NCBI GenBank assembly: GCA_045590215.1
Contig: JAZNQO010000028.1
Span: forward strand, 25,625-89,624
Length of the DNA stretch: 64,000 nt
Source: RUG563 sp045590215
Lineage (GTDB): Bacteria > Bacillota > Clostridia > Christensenellales > Aristaeellaceae
Direction of reading: 5' to 3'
Shown: positions 49,995 to 59,096 of the stretch, piece by piece
Numbering within the stretch: the stretch's first letter is position 1
Layout of the letters: the number at the start of each line of letters is the position of its first letter
The notes under the pieces: generated by a model
What the model was told of the DNA's origin: nothing
The model's input: the letters and a program-made list of their open reading frames with translations, nothing else
Databases searched by the model: none
Made by a program: the position numbers and the translations under genes

Positions 49995-51233
49995 ATGAAA
50001 AACAAGCGGTTGGTTCTGGTTCTGGCTCTGGTCCTGGTGGCCGCCATCATTGCTTGCGTGCTCTTCTTCACCGTTGGCAAGAAGCCCGGTGACGATGCTG
50101 CGCAGACCAAGGGCGTGAAGCTGGGCGTCATCCTGCTGCACGACGAAAACTCCACCTACGACAAGAACTTCATTGATGGCGTTATGGAAGCCAAGGCTGC
50201 TCTGGGCCTCACCGATGATCAGGTGATCATGAAGCGCAACATCCCCGAATCCAACGAATGCTACGAAGCCGCTCTGGATTTGGCTGATGACGGCTGCACC
50301 ATCATCTTCGCTAACTCCTTCGGCCATGAAACCTATCTGCTGCAGGCTGCCAAGGAATGCCCCAAGGTTCAGTTCTGCCACGCCACCGGCACCATGGCTC
50401 ACACCGAAAAGGTGGAAAATTTCCATAATGCTTTCGCCGCCATCTACGAAGGCCGCTATCTGGCCGGTGTTGCCGCTGGCATGAAGCTGAACGAACTCAA
50501 AGAAGCCGGCAAACTCAAGGGCGAAACTCCCCTGATGGGCTATGTTGGTGCTTACACCTATGCTGAAGTTATCTCCGGCTACACCTCCTTCTATCTGGGT
50601 GCCAAGTCCGTTTGCCCCGATGTGCAGATGCAGGTTCAGTTCACCGGTTCCTGGTATGATCCCACCGAAGAAAAGAACGCTGCCACCGCCCTGATCGGTG
50701 CCGGCTGCGATCTCATCTCCCAGCATGCTGACTCCATGGGTGCTCCCTCTGCTTGCGAAGATGCCGGCATCCCCAACGTTTCCTATAACGGCTCCACTGT
50801 GGAAAGCTGCCCCAACACCTTCATCGTGGCTTCCCGCATCAACTGGGCTCCCTACTTTGAATATATCGTGAACCAGGCCGCCAAGGGCGAAGCCATCGCT
50901 ACTGACTGGACCGGCACCATCGCTACCGGCTCCGTCGTGCTGACCGACATCAACGAAAAGGCTGCCGCCGCCGGCACTGCCGACAAGCTGGCTGCTGTGA
51001 AGGCCGATCTGGAAAAGGGCACCATTAAGGTGTTCGACACCGCCGCTGATAACTTCATCACCGTGGGCGGCGAAAAGCTGACTTCCTACATGGCTGACGT
51101 GGATACCGACGTTGCCTTTGAAAAGGACACCGAAGTTGTGGCCGATGGTTTCTTCCATGAATCCGAATATCGCAGTGCTCCCTACTTCGACGTGCAGATT
51201 GACGGTATCAAACTGCTGAACAACAAGTTCTAA
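49995..51233 (+). CDS. BMP family ABC transporter substrate-binding protein (nucleoside uptake)
   Basis: 412 residues. N-terminal segment LVLVLALVLVAAIIACVLFF is a signal/anchor; the IIAC quartet could be a lipobox but hydrophobic residues continue after Cys. Residues 35-410 are a PBP1/BMP fold (VKLGVILLHDENSTYDKNFIDGV, FANSFGHETYL, GYVGAYTYAEVISGY, GAGCDLISQHADS). BMP-type binding proteins, such as PnrA, capture purine nucleosides outside the cell. AGGAGG is 8 bases before the ATG. Followed by matching ATPase and permeases. Confidence 0.9.
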   Translation: MKNKRLVLVLALVLVAAIIACVLFFTVGKKPGDDAAQTKGVKLGVILLHDENSTYDKNFIDGVMEAKAALGLTDDQVIMKRNIPESNECYEAALDLADDGCTIIFANSFGHETYLLQAAKECPKVQFCHATGTMAHTEKVENFHNAFAAIYEGRYLAGVAAGMKLNELKEAGKLKGETPLMGYVGAYTYAEVISGYTSFYLGAKSVCPDVQMQVQFTGSWYDPTEEKNAATALIGAGCDLISQHADSMGAPSACEDAGIPNVSYNGSTVESCPNTFIVASRINWAPYFEYIVNQAAKGEAIATDWTGTIATGSVVLTDINEKAAAAGTADKLAAVKADLEKGTIKVFDTAADNFITVGGEKLTSYMADVDTDVAFEKDTEVVADGFFHESEYRSAPYFDVQIDGIKLLNNKF

Positions 51234-51339
51234 TTCAAATCTCGGGCTTTCTGCCCAGCAATCGCTTGGACTGTCTCTTCCCAAAGGGGCAGTCCAAGCC
51301 CTTTTCTTTCAATCAAAGAACTGCAACGGAGGGTATACC

Positions 51340-53046
51340 GTGGAAAAAAGAATTGCATTGAGCATGCGGGGCATCACCAAGCGATTTGGCCAAATAACGG
51401 CCAATAACCATGTGAACCTGGATGTGTACCAGGGAGAAATTCTGGCCATTCTGGGCGAAAACGGCTGCGGTAAAACCACCCTGATGAATATGATCGCCGG
51501 GATTTACTTTCCCGATGAAGGTAAAATCTATAAAAACGGCCAAGAAGTGGTCATTCGCTCCCCCAAGGATGCGTTTAAGCTTAAAATCGGCATGATTCAT
51601 CAGCATTTCAAACTGGTGGATTTATTCACCGCCGCTGAAAATATCGTGCTGGGCATTGAAGAAAAAGGCCAGTACAACCTCAAAGAAGTAAATAACCGGG
51701 TTTCCCAGATTGCCGGGAAATACGGATTTCATATTGACCCCCAGAAAAAGATTTATGATATGTCCGTCTCCGAAAAGCAGACGGTGGAAATCATTAAGGT
51801 GCTCTATCGCGGTGCCGATATCCTGATCCTGGATGAGCCTACCGCCGTTTTGACCCCCCAGGAAATCGAGCGGCTTTTCAACGTGCTTCAGCGCATGCGT
51901 GATGACGGCAAATCCATCATCATCATCACCCATAAGCTCCATGAAGTGCTCTCCGTGTCGGACCGGGTGGCCATCCTGCGCAAGGGCGAGCATATCGCCA
52001 CCGTGGACACCAAAGATGCCACTGAATCCTCCCTCACGGAAATGATGGTGGGCAAAAAGGTGACGCTGAATATTGACCGCAGTTTGCCCCAAAACCCCCA
52101 GCCCCGGCTGACGATAAAAAATCTCAATTGCCGGGATGCAGAAGGCATTCATGTTTTGAAAAATATTTCTTTCACCGCCAACGGCGGCGAAATTTTGGGC
52201 ATCGCCGGCATTGCAGGCAGCGGCCAGAGGGAGCTGCTGGAAGCCATTGCCGGCCTGCAGCCCTTGGAAAGCGGCGAAATCATCTTCTATAACCCCAAGA
52301 AGGATAAGCCCGTCACCTTCTTCCATAAATCCATGGAACGGGTGAAGGAGCTGGGTGCGAAGGGCGCATTCCATGATGAGCACGGCATGCCGGTTTCCTT
52401 CGATGGTCTTTCCATGAAGGCCATCCGCTGGTGGGTGGAAAGCGGCCATGTGCTGTTTAATGAAGATGAAGTGATTGACCTGCGGGATCGCACCCCCCTG
52501 CAGATCCGGGAGCTGGGCGTACGCCTTTCCTTCGTGCCGGAAGACCGTCTGGGCATGGGCTTGGTTGGCAGCATGGATATTACGGATAATATGATGCTGC
52601 GCAGCTATCGCAAAGGCCCTGCCGGGTTTGTGGACAGGAAAAAGCCCAAAGCCCTGGCCAATGAAATCATCCGGGAATTGGAAGTGGTCACCCCCGGCGT
52701 GAACACCCCTGTCCGCAGGCTGTCCGGCGGCAATGTGCAGAAGGTGCTGGTGGGGCGTGAAATCGCCTTTGCCCCCAAGGTGCTGATGGCGGCTTATCCC
52801 GTCCGCGGCTTGGATATCAATTCCTCTTACACCATCTATAACCTGCTCAACAAGCAAAAGGAAAACGGCGTGGCCGTCATTTTCGTGGGCGAGGATCTGG
52901 ACGTGCTCCTTTCCCTGTGCGACAGGATTCTGGTCATCAATTCCGGTGCCGTTACAGGCATTGTGGACGCCCGAACAGCCACCAAGGACGAAATCGGCCT
53001 GTTAATGACCCAAACCGATACCACCGTAAAGGAGGCCGCACAATGA
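51340..53046 (+). CDS. Nucleoside ABC transporter ATP-binding protein (two NBDs)
   Basis: 568 residues. NBD1 has Walker A GENGCGKTTL, SVSEKQ signature and Walker B ILILDEPTAVL. NBD2 has Walker A GIAGSGQREL (Lys lost), signature LSGGNVQK and Walker B-like VLMAAYPVRGLD, as in the YufO/NupO family. A roughly 60-residue insertion (about 325-390, with KAIRWWVESGHVLF) sits within NBD2. It drives nucleoside import. GTG start with CGGAGGG upstream. Its stop overlaps the next start by 4 bp. Confidence 0.93.
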   Translation: MEKRIALSMRGITKRFGQITANNHVNLDVYQGEILAILGENGCGKTTLMNMIAGIYFPDEGKIYKNGQEVVIRSPKDAFKLKIGMIHQHFKLVDLFTAAENIVLGIEEKGQYNLKEVNNRVSQIAGKYGFHIDPQKKIYDMSVSEKQTVEIIKVLYRGADILILDEPTAVLTPQEIERLFNVLQRMRDDGKSIIIITHKLHEVLSVSDRVAILRKGEHIATVDTKDATESSLTEMMVGKKVTLNIDRSLPQNPQPRLTIKNLNCRDAEGIHVLKNISFTANGGEILGIAGIAGSGQRELLEAIAGLQPLESGEIIFYNPKKDKPVTFFHKSMERVKELGAKGAFHDEHGMPVSFDGLSMKAIRWWVESGHVLFNEDEVIDLRDRTPLQIRELGVRLSFVPEDRLGMGLVGSMDITDNMMLRSYRKGPAGFVDRKKPKALANEIIRELEVVTPGVNTPVRRLSGGNVQKVLVGREIAFAPKVLMAAYPVRGLDINSSYTIYNLLNKQKENGVAVIFVGEDLDVLLSLCDRILVINSGAVTGIVDARTATKDEIGLLMTQTDTTVKEAAQ

Positions 53047-54164
53047 ACGAAAAACACGGATATACGGCCCACGAACCGCTGTTCCATCTGGCCAAGCGGC
53101 CTGCTATCGCCCCTTCCAGGGCATGGCTTATTCGCATATGCGCCATTTTGCTGGGGTTGTTGGTATGCGGCGGCGCAGCATTTCTTCTCATTGATACGCT
53201 GAACCAAGCCCCCAAACGCATCACCGAGTTTTATTACTGCTTCATCAAAGGCTCTTTCACTTCCAGCCGTAAGCTGTGGAAGTTCCTGAAAAATCTGGCC
53301 ATTTTGCAATGTATTTCTCTGGCCGTAACCCCGGCCTTCCGGATGCGTTTTTGGAATATCGGTGCAGAAGGCCAGACGCTGATGGGCGTGCTTGGCAGCA
53401 TTACCATAGCATTCTATTTCGGCGGCAAGGTGCCCAATTGGGTGCTGCTGATTATGATGTTTGCTGCGGCTCTTTTGTACGGTGCTGTATGGGCTGTGAT
53501 TCCTGCTCTTTTCAAGGCTAAATGGAACACCAACGAAACCCTCTTCACCTTGATGATGAACTATATCGCCACCTTCGTGGTCAGCTATTTTCTGGTCATC
53601 TGGGTGCCCAGCGGCTCCTCCACCCTCGGCAAATTGAAATACGGCAAGCTGCCTTCCTTCGGCCATGATTATCTGGTGATTATCCTGATTGTGCTGCTTT
53701 TGACCATCGCCCTCTATGTCTATCTCAAGCACAGCAAGCATGGCTATGAAATTTCCGTGGTAGGCGAAAGTGTGCGCACCGCCCAATACAGCGGCATCAA
53801 CGTGAAAAAAGTTATCATCCGCACCATGCTGGTCAGCGGCCTCCTGTGCGGCCTGACCGGCTATCTCATCGGGGCCGGGCTGGACCAGAGCGTGACCACC
53901 GAATCCGTGGGCGGCCAAGGGTTCACGGCCATCATGGTTTCCTGGCTGGCGAATTTCAATCCGCTGGTGATGGTTATCACCTCCGGCCTCATCTCCCTGC
54001 TCAATTCCGGTGCCGCCCAGATTTCCCAGGACTTCAATGTGTCCGGGGCTTTCCCGGATGTAATCATCGGCATTATTCTTTTCTTCATCATCGGCAGTGA
54101 ATTTTTCATCAATTATCAGGTGATCTTCCGCAAGAAAGCGGCTGCAAAGGAGGGCGTCAAATGA
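53043..54164 (+). CDS. Nucleoside ABC transporter permease (NupP-like)
   Basis: 373 residues, about nine membrane helices. FWNIGAEGQTLMGVLG, FVVSYFLVIWVP and GEISVVGESVRTAQYSGI-like YEISVVGESVRTAQYSG, then GLLCGLTGYLIGAGLDQSVTTE, are typical of branched-chain-type/BMP-associated permeases. It forms the translocation pore with the next gene product. Cytosolic N-terminal 35 residues are charged. Start overlaps the ATPase stop (ATGA). Confidence 0.93.
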   Translation: MNEKHGYTAHEPLFHLAKRPAIAPSRAWLIRICAILLGLLVCGGAAFLLIDTLNQAPKRITEFYYCFIKGSFTSSRKLWKFLKNLAILQCISLAVTPAFRMRFWNIGAEGQTLMGVLGSITIAFYFGGKVPNWVLLIMMFAAALLYGAVWAVIPALFKAKWNTNETLFTLMMNYIATFVVSYFLVIWVPSGSSTLGKLKYGKLPSFGHDYLVIILIVLLLTIALYVYLKHSKHGYEISVVGESVRTAQYSGINVKKVIIRTMLVSGLLCGLTGYLIGAGLDQSVTTESVGGQGFTAIMVSWLANFNPLVMVITSGLISLLNSGAAQISQDFNVSGAFPDVIIGIILFFIIGSEFFINYQVIFRKKAAAKEGVK

Positions 54165-55114
54165 ACGTATGGCTGAACTTCCTGATTGACTCTCTGGCCT
54201 TTGGTGCCGTGTTCATGTATGGCTCCACCGGCGAAATCCTCACCGAAAAGGCCGGCCATCTGAACCTTGGCATCCCCGGCATTATGTGCATGGGCGGCGC
54301 AGGCGGATGCCTGGTGCTGAACCTGATCGTCCCGCTTGCTCTCCCCGGCTTTCTGGTCGTTCTGCTTGGCATTGCAGGCGCATTGGCCATGGCCATGCTG
54401 ATGGGGGCTATTTACAGCTTCCTCACCGTCACCCTCCGGGCTAATCAGAACGTAACCGGCCTTGCCCTCACCACCTTCGGCGTAGGGCTGATGAAGGTGA
54501 TTTTCAGCAAGCTGGATCCCACTGTTTACCTGATTGAGCCCAAAATGCTCTATCGCTGGCCCTTTGCCGGAAGGACGGATGCGCTGCAATATCTGGGTGT
54601 TCTGTTCTTCCTTGCGGTTATCATCGCCGTTGCGGCTTCCTTTGTGCTGTATCGCACAAAGACCGGGCTGCATCTGCGTGCCGTGGGCGAAAATCCCGGC
54701 ACGGCAGATGCTGTGGGCATCAACGTAACCCGGTATAAATACGCCGCCACCTGCATCGGCAGCGGCATTTCCGGCTTGGGCGGCTTCTATTGCATCATTG
54801 ACTACATGGCTTCCCAGGAAGCCTACCTCAGCTTGGAAGCCTTCGGCTGGCTGTCTATTGCACTGGTGATTTTCGCCCTGTGGCGGCCGCATATGACCAT
54901 CATCGGCTCCACCGTGTTTGGCTTTTTGTTCAGCTGCTCCAGCCATATCGCCAATATCCCCGGCATCACCGTCACCATGGCGGCCAAGCCCCTGCTGAAG
55001 ATGCTGCCCTATGTAGTCACCGTTCTGGTGCTGATTATCACCAGCATCCGCAACAAACGGGAAAATCAGCCCCCGGCATCCCTGGGCCTTTCCTATTTCC
55101 GGGAAGAAAGATAA
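54161..55114 (+). CDS. Nucleoside ABC transporter permease (NupQ-like)
   Basis: 317 residues, eight or nine membrane helices. VFMYGSTGEILTEKAGHLNLGIPGIMCMGG and LHLRAVGENPGTADAVGINVTRYK, with SGLGGFYCIIDYM, mark the second permease of the BMP-associated transporters. ATGA overlap with the first permease. Last gene of the xpt-transporter operon; its terminator is interrupted by an inserted repeat. Confidence 0.93.
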   Translation: MNVWLNFLIDSLAFGAVFMYGSTGEILTEKAGHLNLGIPGIMCMGGAGGCLVLNLIVPLALPGFLVVLLGIAGALAMAMLMGAIYSFLTVTLRANQNVTGLALTTFGVGLMKVIFSKLDPTVYLIEPKMLYRWPFAGRTDALQYLGVLFFLAVIIAVAASFVLYRTKTGLHLRAVGENPGTADAVGINVTRYKYAATCIGSGISGLGGFYCIIDYMASQEAYLSLEAFGWLSIALVIFALWRPHMTIIGSTVFGFLFSCSSHIANIPGITVTMAAKPLLKMLPYVVTVLVLIITSIRNKRENQPPASLGLSYFREER

Positions 55115-55120
55115 GCAAAA

Positions 55121-55346
55121 AGAGAGGCTCCTTGGCCTCACAAATCATTGACAAAATCAATGATTTGCCAGACTGCGAGAAACCCTGCAAGTCAAGGCGG
55201 CGAGGCTGCAAAAAAGGGAGCTTACACCCCGTAAGTGACCGCATTTTGCAGCTGATGCCAACGCTGAAAGCAAAAACGGCCGTCATCAGCGACCGTTTTT
55301 GCGGTTGCGGGGTTTGTCGGCGGTCTGAGAGGCTCCTTTGCCTCTC
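55121..55346. repeat. Hairpin-rich insertion-like element flanked by a duplicated terminator arm
   Basis: Left end AGAGAGGCTCCTTGGCCTC (55121-55139) and right end GAGAGGCTCCTTTGCCTCTC (55327-55346) are near-direct repeats; the right one is a complete terminator hairpin with TTTTTT. Between them are CAAATCATTGA-N5-complement (55141-55167), GCTGCAAAA/TTTTGCAGC (55205-55252) enclosing CTTAC/GTAAG, and GCAAAAACGG/CCGTTTTTGC (55270-55302). No open frame. Looks like a small non-coding mobile repeat. Confidence 0.75.
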
Positions 55347-55367
55347 TTTTTTCATAAGGAGCACTCC

Positions 55368-56042
55368 ATGCACATCATCGCCCGCATCCATAACGATTTC
55401 AAAACCAAGTTCGCCATTCCTCGCCAGCCGGGGCTGACGGAAAATTTGCAAAGCACCATCGTCTTTGAAAAGGAATACCGGGTCAAAGAAGCCCTGCGGG
55501 GGCTGGACGGCTACAGCCATATCTGGCTCATCTGGTGCTTTCATGAGAACAAAAAAGAGGGCTGGTCGCCCACGGTTCGCCCCCCTCGCCTTGGGGGCAA
55601 TAAGCGCATGGGCGTTTTTGCCACACGCTCGCCCTATCGCCCAAACCCCATCGGCCTTTCCTGCGTGAAGCTAAAGGAAATCCGTGATACCAGAGATCAG
55701 GGCACCGTTCTGGTGGTGGAGGGGGCGGATATGCTGGACGGCACGCCCATTCTGGATATCAAGCCCTATCTGCCCTTTGCGGACAGCATCCCCGATGCCC
55801 GATCCGGCTTTGCCGGAGAGCATGAAAAGGACGGATTACAGGTGGTCTTCCCTCCGGAGCTTTTGCAGAAAATCCCGGAAGGCAGCCGAAACGCTCTGTG
55901 CGCACTGCTCTCCCAAGACCCTCGTCCCCATTATCATCAGGACGAAAGCCGCCTCTACGGCTTCCCCTTTCAGGGGTTGGAGGTCCGCTTCCGGGTAGAA
56001 GAAAACACCCTCATCGTCTGCGAAATCGAAAAGGAATCTTAA
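55368..56042 (+). CDS. trmO: tRNA (N6-threonylcarbamoyladenosine(37)-N6)-methyltransferase TrmO
   Basis: 224 residues. FKTKFAIPRQPGL, GYSHIWLIWCFHENK and MGVFATRSPYRPNPIGLSCVKL are the TrmO (YaeB/TsaA) signatures for a SAM-dependent methylation of t6A37 in tRNAs. A C-terminal domain (about 150-224) completes the usual length. Start at 55368 with AAGGAG upstream. Confidence 0.93.
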   Translation: MHIIARIHNDFKTKFAIPRQPGLTENLQSTIVFEKEYRVKEALRGLDGYSHIWLIWCFHENKKEGWSPTVRPPRLGGNKRMGVFATRSPYRPNPIGLSCVKLKEIRDTRDQGTVLVVEGADMLDGTPILDIKPYLPFADSIPDARSGFAGEHEKDGLQVVFPPELLQKIPEGSRNALCALLSQDPRPHYHQDESRLYGFPFQGLEVRFRVEENTLIVCEIEKES

Positions 56043-56054
56043 AAGGAGCGTTTT

Positions 56055-56831
56055 ATGCCCGATATCAGCGATCGCAAAACCGTTCACAGCCAATATCATA
56101 ACGCTGATACCTTGAACATCCGCATTGCCTTTCATCAAAAATATTCCCTGCAAAAAGAGCCCTATGCCGCTTGGCTGTTTCGGCATTACGCCTTTGCCCC
56201 CGGCATGCGTATTCTGGAAATCGGCTGCGGAAACGGCAGCCTCTGGCAAGGCCATCTGGGCGTCTTGGAGCAGGTTCATTCCCTGATGCTCACGGATTTC
56301 TCCCCCGGCATGCTGGAAACAGCCAAAGAAAACTTGGGCACCCATCCAAAAATCACCTACCAGACGGCTGATATCCAAGCCCTGCCCTTTCCGGACTCCG
56401 CTTTTGATATGGTGATTGCCAATATGATGCTCTATCATGTACCGGATCTGGAGAAAGGGCTTTCCCAAGTTCGCAGGGTTTTGAAGCAAGGCGGCTCTTT
56501 CCATTGCGCCACCTCCGGCGAAACCAGTATTGTGGATTATATTACAAGCCTCTGGCAGCCGGAAAAGGAAAAGGCCGCCCACATTTCCTTCACCCTGCAA
56601 AACGGCGGTGCCCTCCTCGCCCGGCACTTTGCCCATGTGGAAAGGGATATCCGGAAGGACGGCCTGAACGTGACAAACCTTGACGACCTGATGGCCTATC
56701 TTTCCTCCCTCGCTTCCATGACCGGGCTGAATCAAGGGGATATAACTTCCTTGCGAAAGGCCTTGGAAAGCCATATGCAAAACGGCGTTCTCTTCATCCC
56801 CAAAGAATACGGTACGTTCCTTTGCCGATAA
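56055..56831 (+). CDS. Class I SAM-dependent methyltransferase
   Basis: 258 residues. Motif I ILEIGCGNGSLW, motif II region LMLTDFSPGML, post-I ADIQALPFPDSAFDMVIANMMLYHV are clear. Substrate unknown; resembles UbiE/Methyltransf_11-type proteins. AAAGGAG precedes the ATG, 12 bp after trmO, so both are co-transcribed. A terminator follows. Confidence 0.88.
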   Translation: MPDISDRKTVHSQYHNADTLNIRIAFHQKYSLQKEPYAAWLFRHYAFAPGMRILEIGCGNGSLWQGHLGVLEQVHSLMLTDFSPGMLETAKENLGTHPKITYQTADIQALPFPDSAFDMVIANMMLYHVPDLEKGLSQVRRVLKQGGSFHCATSGETSIVDYITSLWQPEKEKAAHISFTLQNGGALLARHFAHVERDIRKDGLNVTNLDDLMAYLSSLASMTGLNQGDITSLRKALESHMQNGVLFIPKEYGTFLCR

Positions 56832-56840
56832 AACCAAAAA

Positions 56841-56881
56841 AGCACACCCTGAACTGCCTTTTCGTTCAGGGTGTGTTTTTA
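56841..56881. terminator. Bidirectional terminator between methyltransferase and Nudix genes
   Basis: ACACCCTGAAC and GTTCAGGGTGT arms with a short loop, TTTTTA on the plus side. Lies between convergent ends. Confidence 0.85.
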
Positions 56882-57364
56882 TCAGAAGGGTTTCAATTCG
56901 GTGAAGCACACCGTTTCCCCATCCGCAACACCGCCGTAAAGGGCGTCGTTTTTTCTGCCCGTTTGGATATAGTGCCGCAAAGCATGCCGGGCACTGAAGG
57001 GCATGGGCAGGCTTTCCGTTTCCGAAAAGGTAAACCATTGCAGCGTTCCTTCCGTGGACGCAAGCGGCCTTCCTTCACCTTCCGGCAGCTCCGCAAAGAA
57101 ATAGAAATTCTGCCGCAGCTCTCCTTGGGCGTTCCGCAGCGTCACATATTTCAGCTTGAATCTTCGTATATCCGCTTCCGAAAGACCCGTTTCTTCCTTC
57201 AGCTCCCGCAGCACCGCCTGACGGGCGTTGTTCAATTCGTCCTTCTCCATGTGCCCTCCGGCCGATGCTATCCACAGGTGATTCGCTACCTTTGATCCTT
57301 CCCTGTACAGCAGCAGCACCTTTTCGCCCGTTGTCAGAAAAAGGCTCACCATGTTCCTTTCCAT
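56882..57364 (-). CDS. Nudix hydrolase
   Basis: 160 residues. GGHMEKDELNNARQ...RELKEETGL is a Nudix box with a two-residue expansion between the first Glu and the REL core. The C-terminal part contains WFTFSETESLPMPFSARHAL. Substrate unknown. Start chosen at 57364 with GGGAGGATAAA upstream, 12 bp past the stop of the APH-like gene; the ATG four codons later with AAAGGAAC is an alternative. Confidence 0.8.
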   Translation of the reverse strand: MERNMVSLFLTTGEKVLLLYREGSKVANHLWIASAGGHMEKDELNNARQAVLRELKEETGLSEADIRRFKLKYVTLRNAQGELRQNFYFFAELPEGEGRPLASTEGTLQWFTFSETESLPMPFSARHALRHYIQTGRKNDALYGGVADGETVCFTELKPF

Positions 57365-57375
57365 TTTATCCTCCC

Positions 57376-58152
57376 TCATCCAAAGGCTTCGCAGGCCGCC
57401 GCCAGCCGCAGCCTGTCAAAATCCATCCGCTGCCGCCCATAGCTATCCAAGAAATAATCGGTATATTTCTCCGTTTTCAGGTTAAAGGCAAGGCTCCACA
57501 CCGCCCAGAAAAGATCCATATGTAAATCGCCCCGGCCGGAGCAGGAAAAATCAATGAAGGATGTAATCTGCCCCTTTTCCATAATCATGTTGGGCAGGCA
57601 GGCGTCGCCGTGAATCAGGACATCCTGCCGCAGCTCCTGCTTTTTTTCCTGCACTAATGCCCACGCCTCTTCCTTTGATGCAATGGAAAAGCTGTCCAGC
57701 AGCACATATTTTTCAAAATCCGCTTGGGAAATCTGGCCGGACAGCGTCCTCTCATACAGCGCAAAGGCCGGAGCCGGCGGCGCATCTTCGCAAGGGATGC
57801 TGTGCAGCAGCCGCAGCTTTTCCGCCATCTGCCGGCAAATCAGCTCCGGCTTATCCGTATAATGGCACAAATCCTGCCCGGCCACCTCTTTCGTCACCAG
57901 ATAATCCTTCTCCCCGGACGCATACAGCACCACTTCCGGCCCCAGACGATGCCCGTGGAACAGCCGCCCCATCTCCGCTTCGTGGGATAGGCTGCCCTTC
58001 GCCGCTTCTTTCACATAAAAGCCGCTGTCTATATAATAAACACGCGCCGCATCACCGCAGCTGGAATCATACACCAGGGCTTTCTCCATCAACGCCCGGA
58101 CAGAAGCCGGAAAGGCCTCCAGTTTCAAGTCTTTCAATAATGTTTTGTGCAT
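57376..58152 (-). CDS. APH(3')-like phosphotransferase
   Basis: 258 residues. LIHGDACLPNMIMEKGQITSFID with catalytic Asp and Asn, and SGRGDLHMDL, resemble aminoglycoside 3'-phosphotransferases and related small-molecule kinases; the N-terminal EAAKGSLSHEAEM gives the ATP Lys region. With chromosomal context and no mobile genes, resistance activity is not established. Overlaps the Cof-type HAD gene by 19 bp and precedes the Nudix gene. Confidence 0.85.
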   Translation of the reverse strand: MHKTLLKDLKLEAFPASVRALMEKALVYDSSCGDAARVYYIDSGFYVKEAAKGSLSHEAEMGRLFHGHRLGPEVVLYASGEKDYLVTKEVAGQDLCHYTDKPELICRQMAEKLRLLHSIPCEDAPPAPAFALYERTLSGQISQADFEKYVLLDSFSIASKEEAWALVQEKKQELRQDVLIHGDACLPNMIMEKGQITSFIDFSCSGRGDLHMDLFWAVWSLAFNLKTEKYTDYFLDSYGRQRMDFDRLRLAAACEAFG

Positions 58153-58985
58153 CCTTCTTCCTCCACCTGCAGCCCCAGCCTTTCCAGCAGAAATTTTGCC
58201 ACCCCGTCTTCTTCATTGCTGCCAATCACCGCCGTGGCCTTTTCCTTCAATTCCTCCGCCGCATTGGAAACGGCATAGGCTTCCTCCGCCATTTCAAACA
58301 TATCCATGTCGTTGAGCCCATCCCCGAAGGCCACCGTTCTTTCGCATTGCAGCAGCTTTTTGAGCTGCCGGATGGCGTTGGCCTTGGAAACACCCTGGGG
58401 CATGATTTCCAGCCACTGCGCTTTGGCATAAATATCCTTGGCGTAAACGCAATGATATTTCTCCCGGAAATACGCAAATAATGGCTCCAGCTTTTCTTCT
58501 TCGTCAATGCAGGTAAAATAAAACCCCTGCCCCCGTTGCAAATCCGCTTCGTTTTCCACCGGTGTATCCCGGCTGTCCCCTTTCCTTGTGTTCATAAAAT
58601 CACGGGCAGCAGGATGTAGCTTTTTCTTCACATACATCATCCGCTCTGTTTCGCCCTCAAAGGCATACACAATCGGCTGCACACCTGCGGCCAATAAAGC
58701 GGCCAGGATTTCGTCCCGTTCCGTTTTCTTAAAGAAATGGGACAGCAAAATCTTCCCCGTCCCGTTTTCCACGATAAACGCCCCGTTATACACAATCAGC
58801 GGCAGCCTCGCCTCTATCCCGGCGGTGGCCTTTTTCGCCGTATGGATGGAGCGTGCCGTAGCATAGGAAAAGTGATAGCCCTTTTCCTCCATGGCGGCAA
58901 TCACCCGGTTGGTGAAATCCGACGTTCTTTGATTGCCCCGGAGCAGCGTGCCGTCCAAATCGGATACATACAGCGTTTTCATCAT
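58134..58985 (-). CDS. Cof-type HAD-IIB hydrolase
   Basis: 283 residues. Motif I LYVSDLDGTLL (D9, D11), motif II FSYATARSIH, motif IV VAFGDGLNDMDMFEMA. These enzymes dephosphorylate sugar phosphates, flavin or pyridoxal cofactors. Two adjacent ATGs (58985 and 58982) are possible; the first has AAGGGG six bases upstream. First gene of the HAD, APH-like, Nudix run. Confidence 0.88.
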   Translation of the reverse strand: MMKTLYVSDLDGTLLRGNQRTSDFTNRVIAAMEEKGYHFSYATARSIHTAKKATAGIEARLPLIVYNGAFIVENGTGKILLSHFFKKTERDEILAALLAAGVQPIVYAFEGETERMMYVKKKLHPAARDFMNTRKGDSRDTPVENEADLQRGQGFYFTCIDEEEKLEPLFAYFREKYHCVYAKDIYAKAQWLEIMPQGVSKANAIRQLKKLLQCERTVAFGDGLNDMDMFEMAEEAYAVSNAAEELKEKATAVIGSNEEDGVAKFLLERLGLQVEEEGCTKHY

Positions 58986-59056
58986 CCTGTGCCCCTTTTC
59001 CCTTTTCTCCATTTTATCATCGTCCATCCAAGAACGCAAGCCGCCCCCTCACGAGA

Positions 59057-59090
59057 AAAACCGTTCCTTCCCCTTTCGAAAGAACGGTTT
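59057..59090 (-). terminator. Terminator after the LCP gene
   Basis: On the minus strand AACCGTTC and GAACGGTT arms with a 15-base loop and TTTTTCTC, 6 bp past the stop codon. Confidence 0.8.
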
Positions 59091-59096
59091 CTGTGC

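Noticed and set aside
57376..58152. Acquired aminoglycoside-resistance gene
   Set aside because: No mobile gene, composition change or known variant identity; a chromosomal small-molecule kinase is equally likely.
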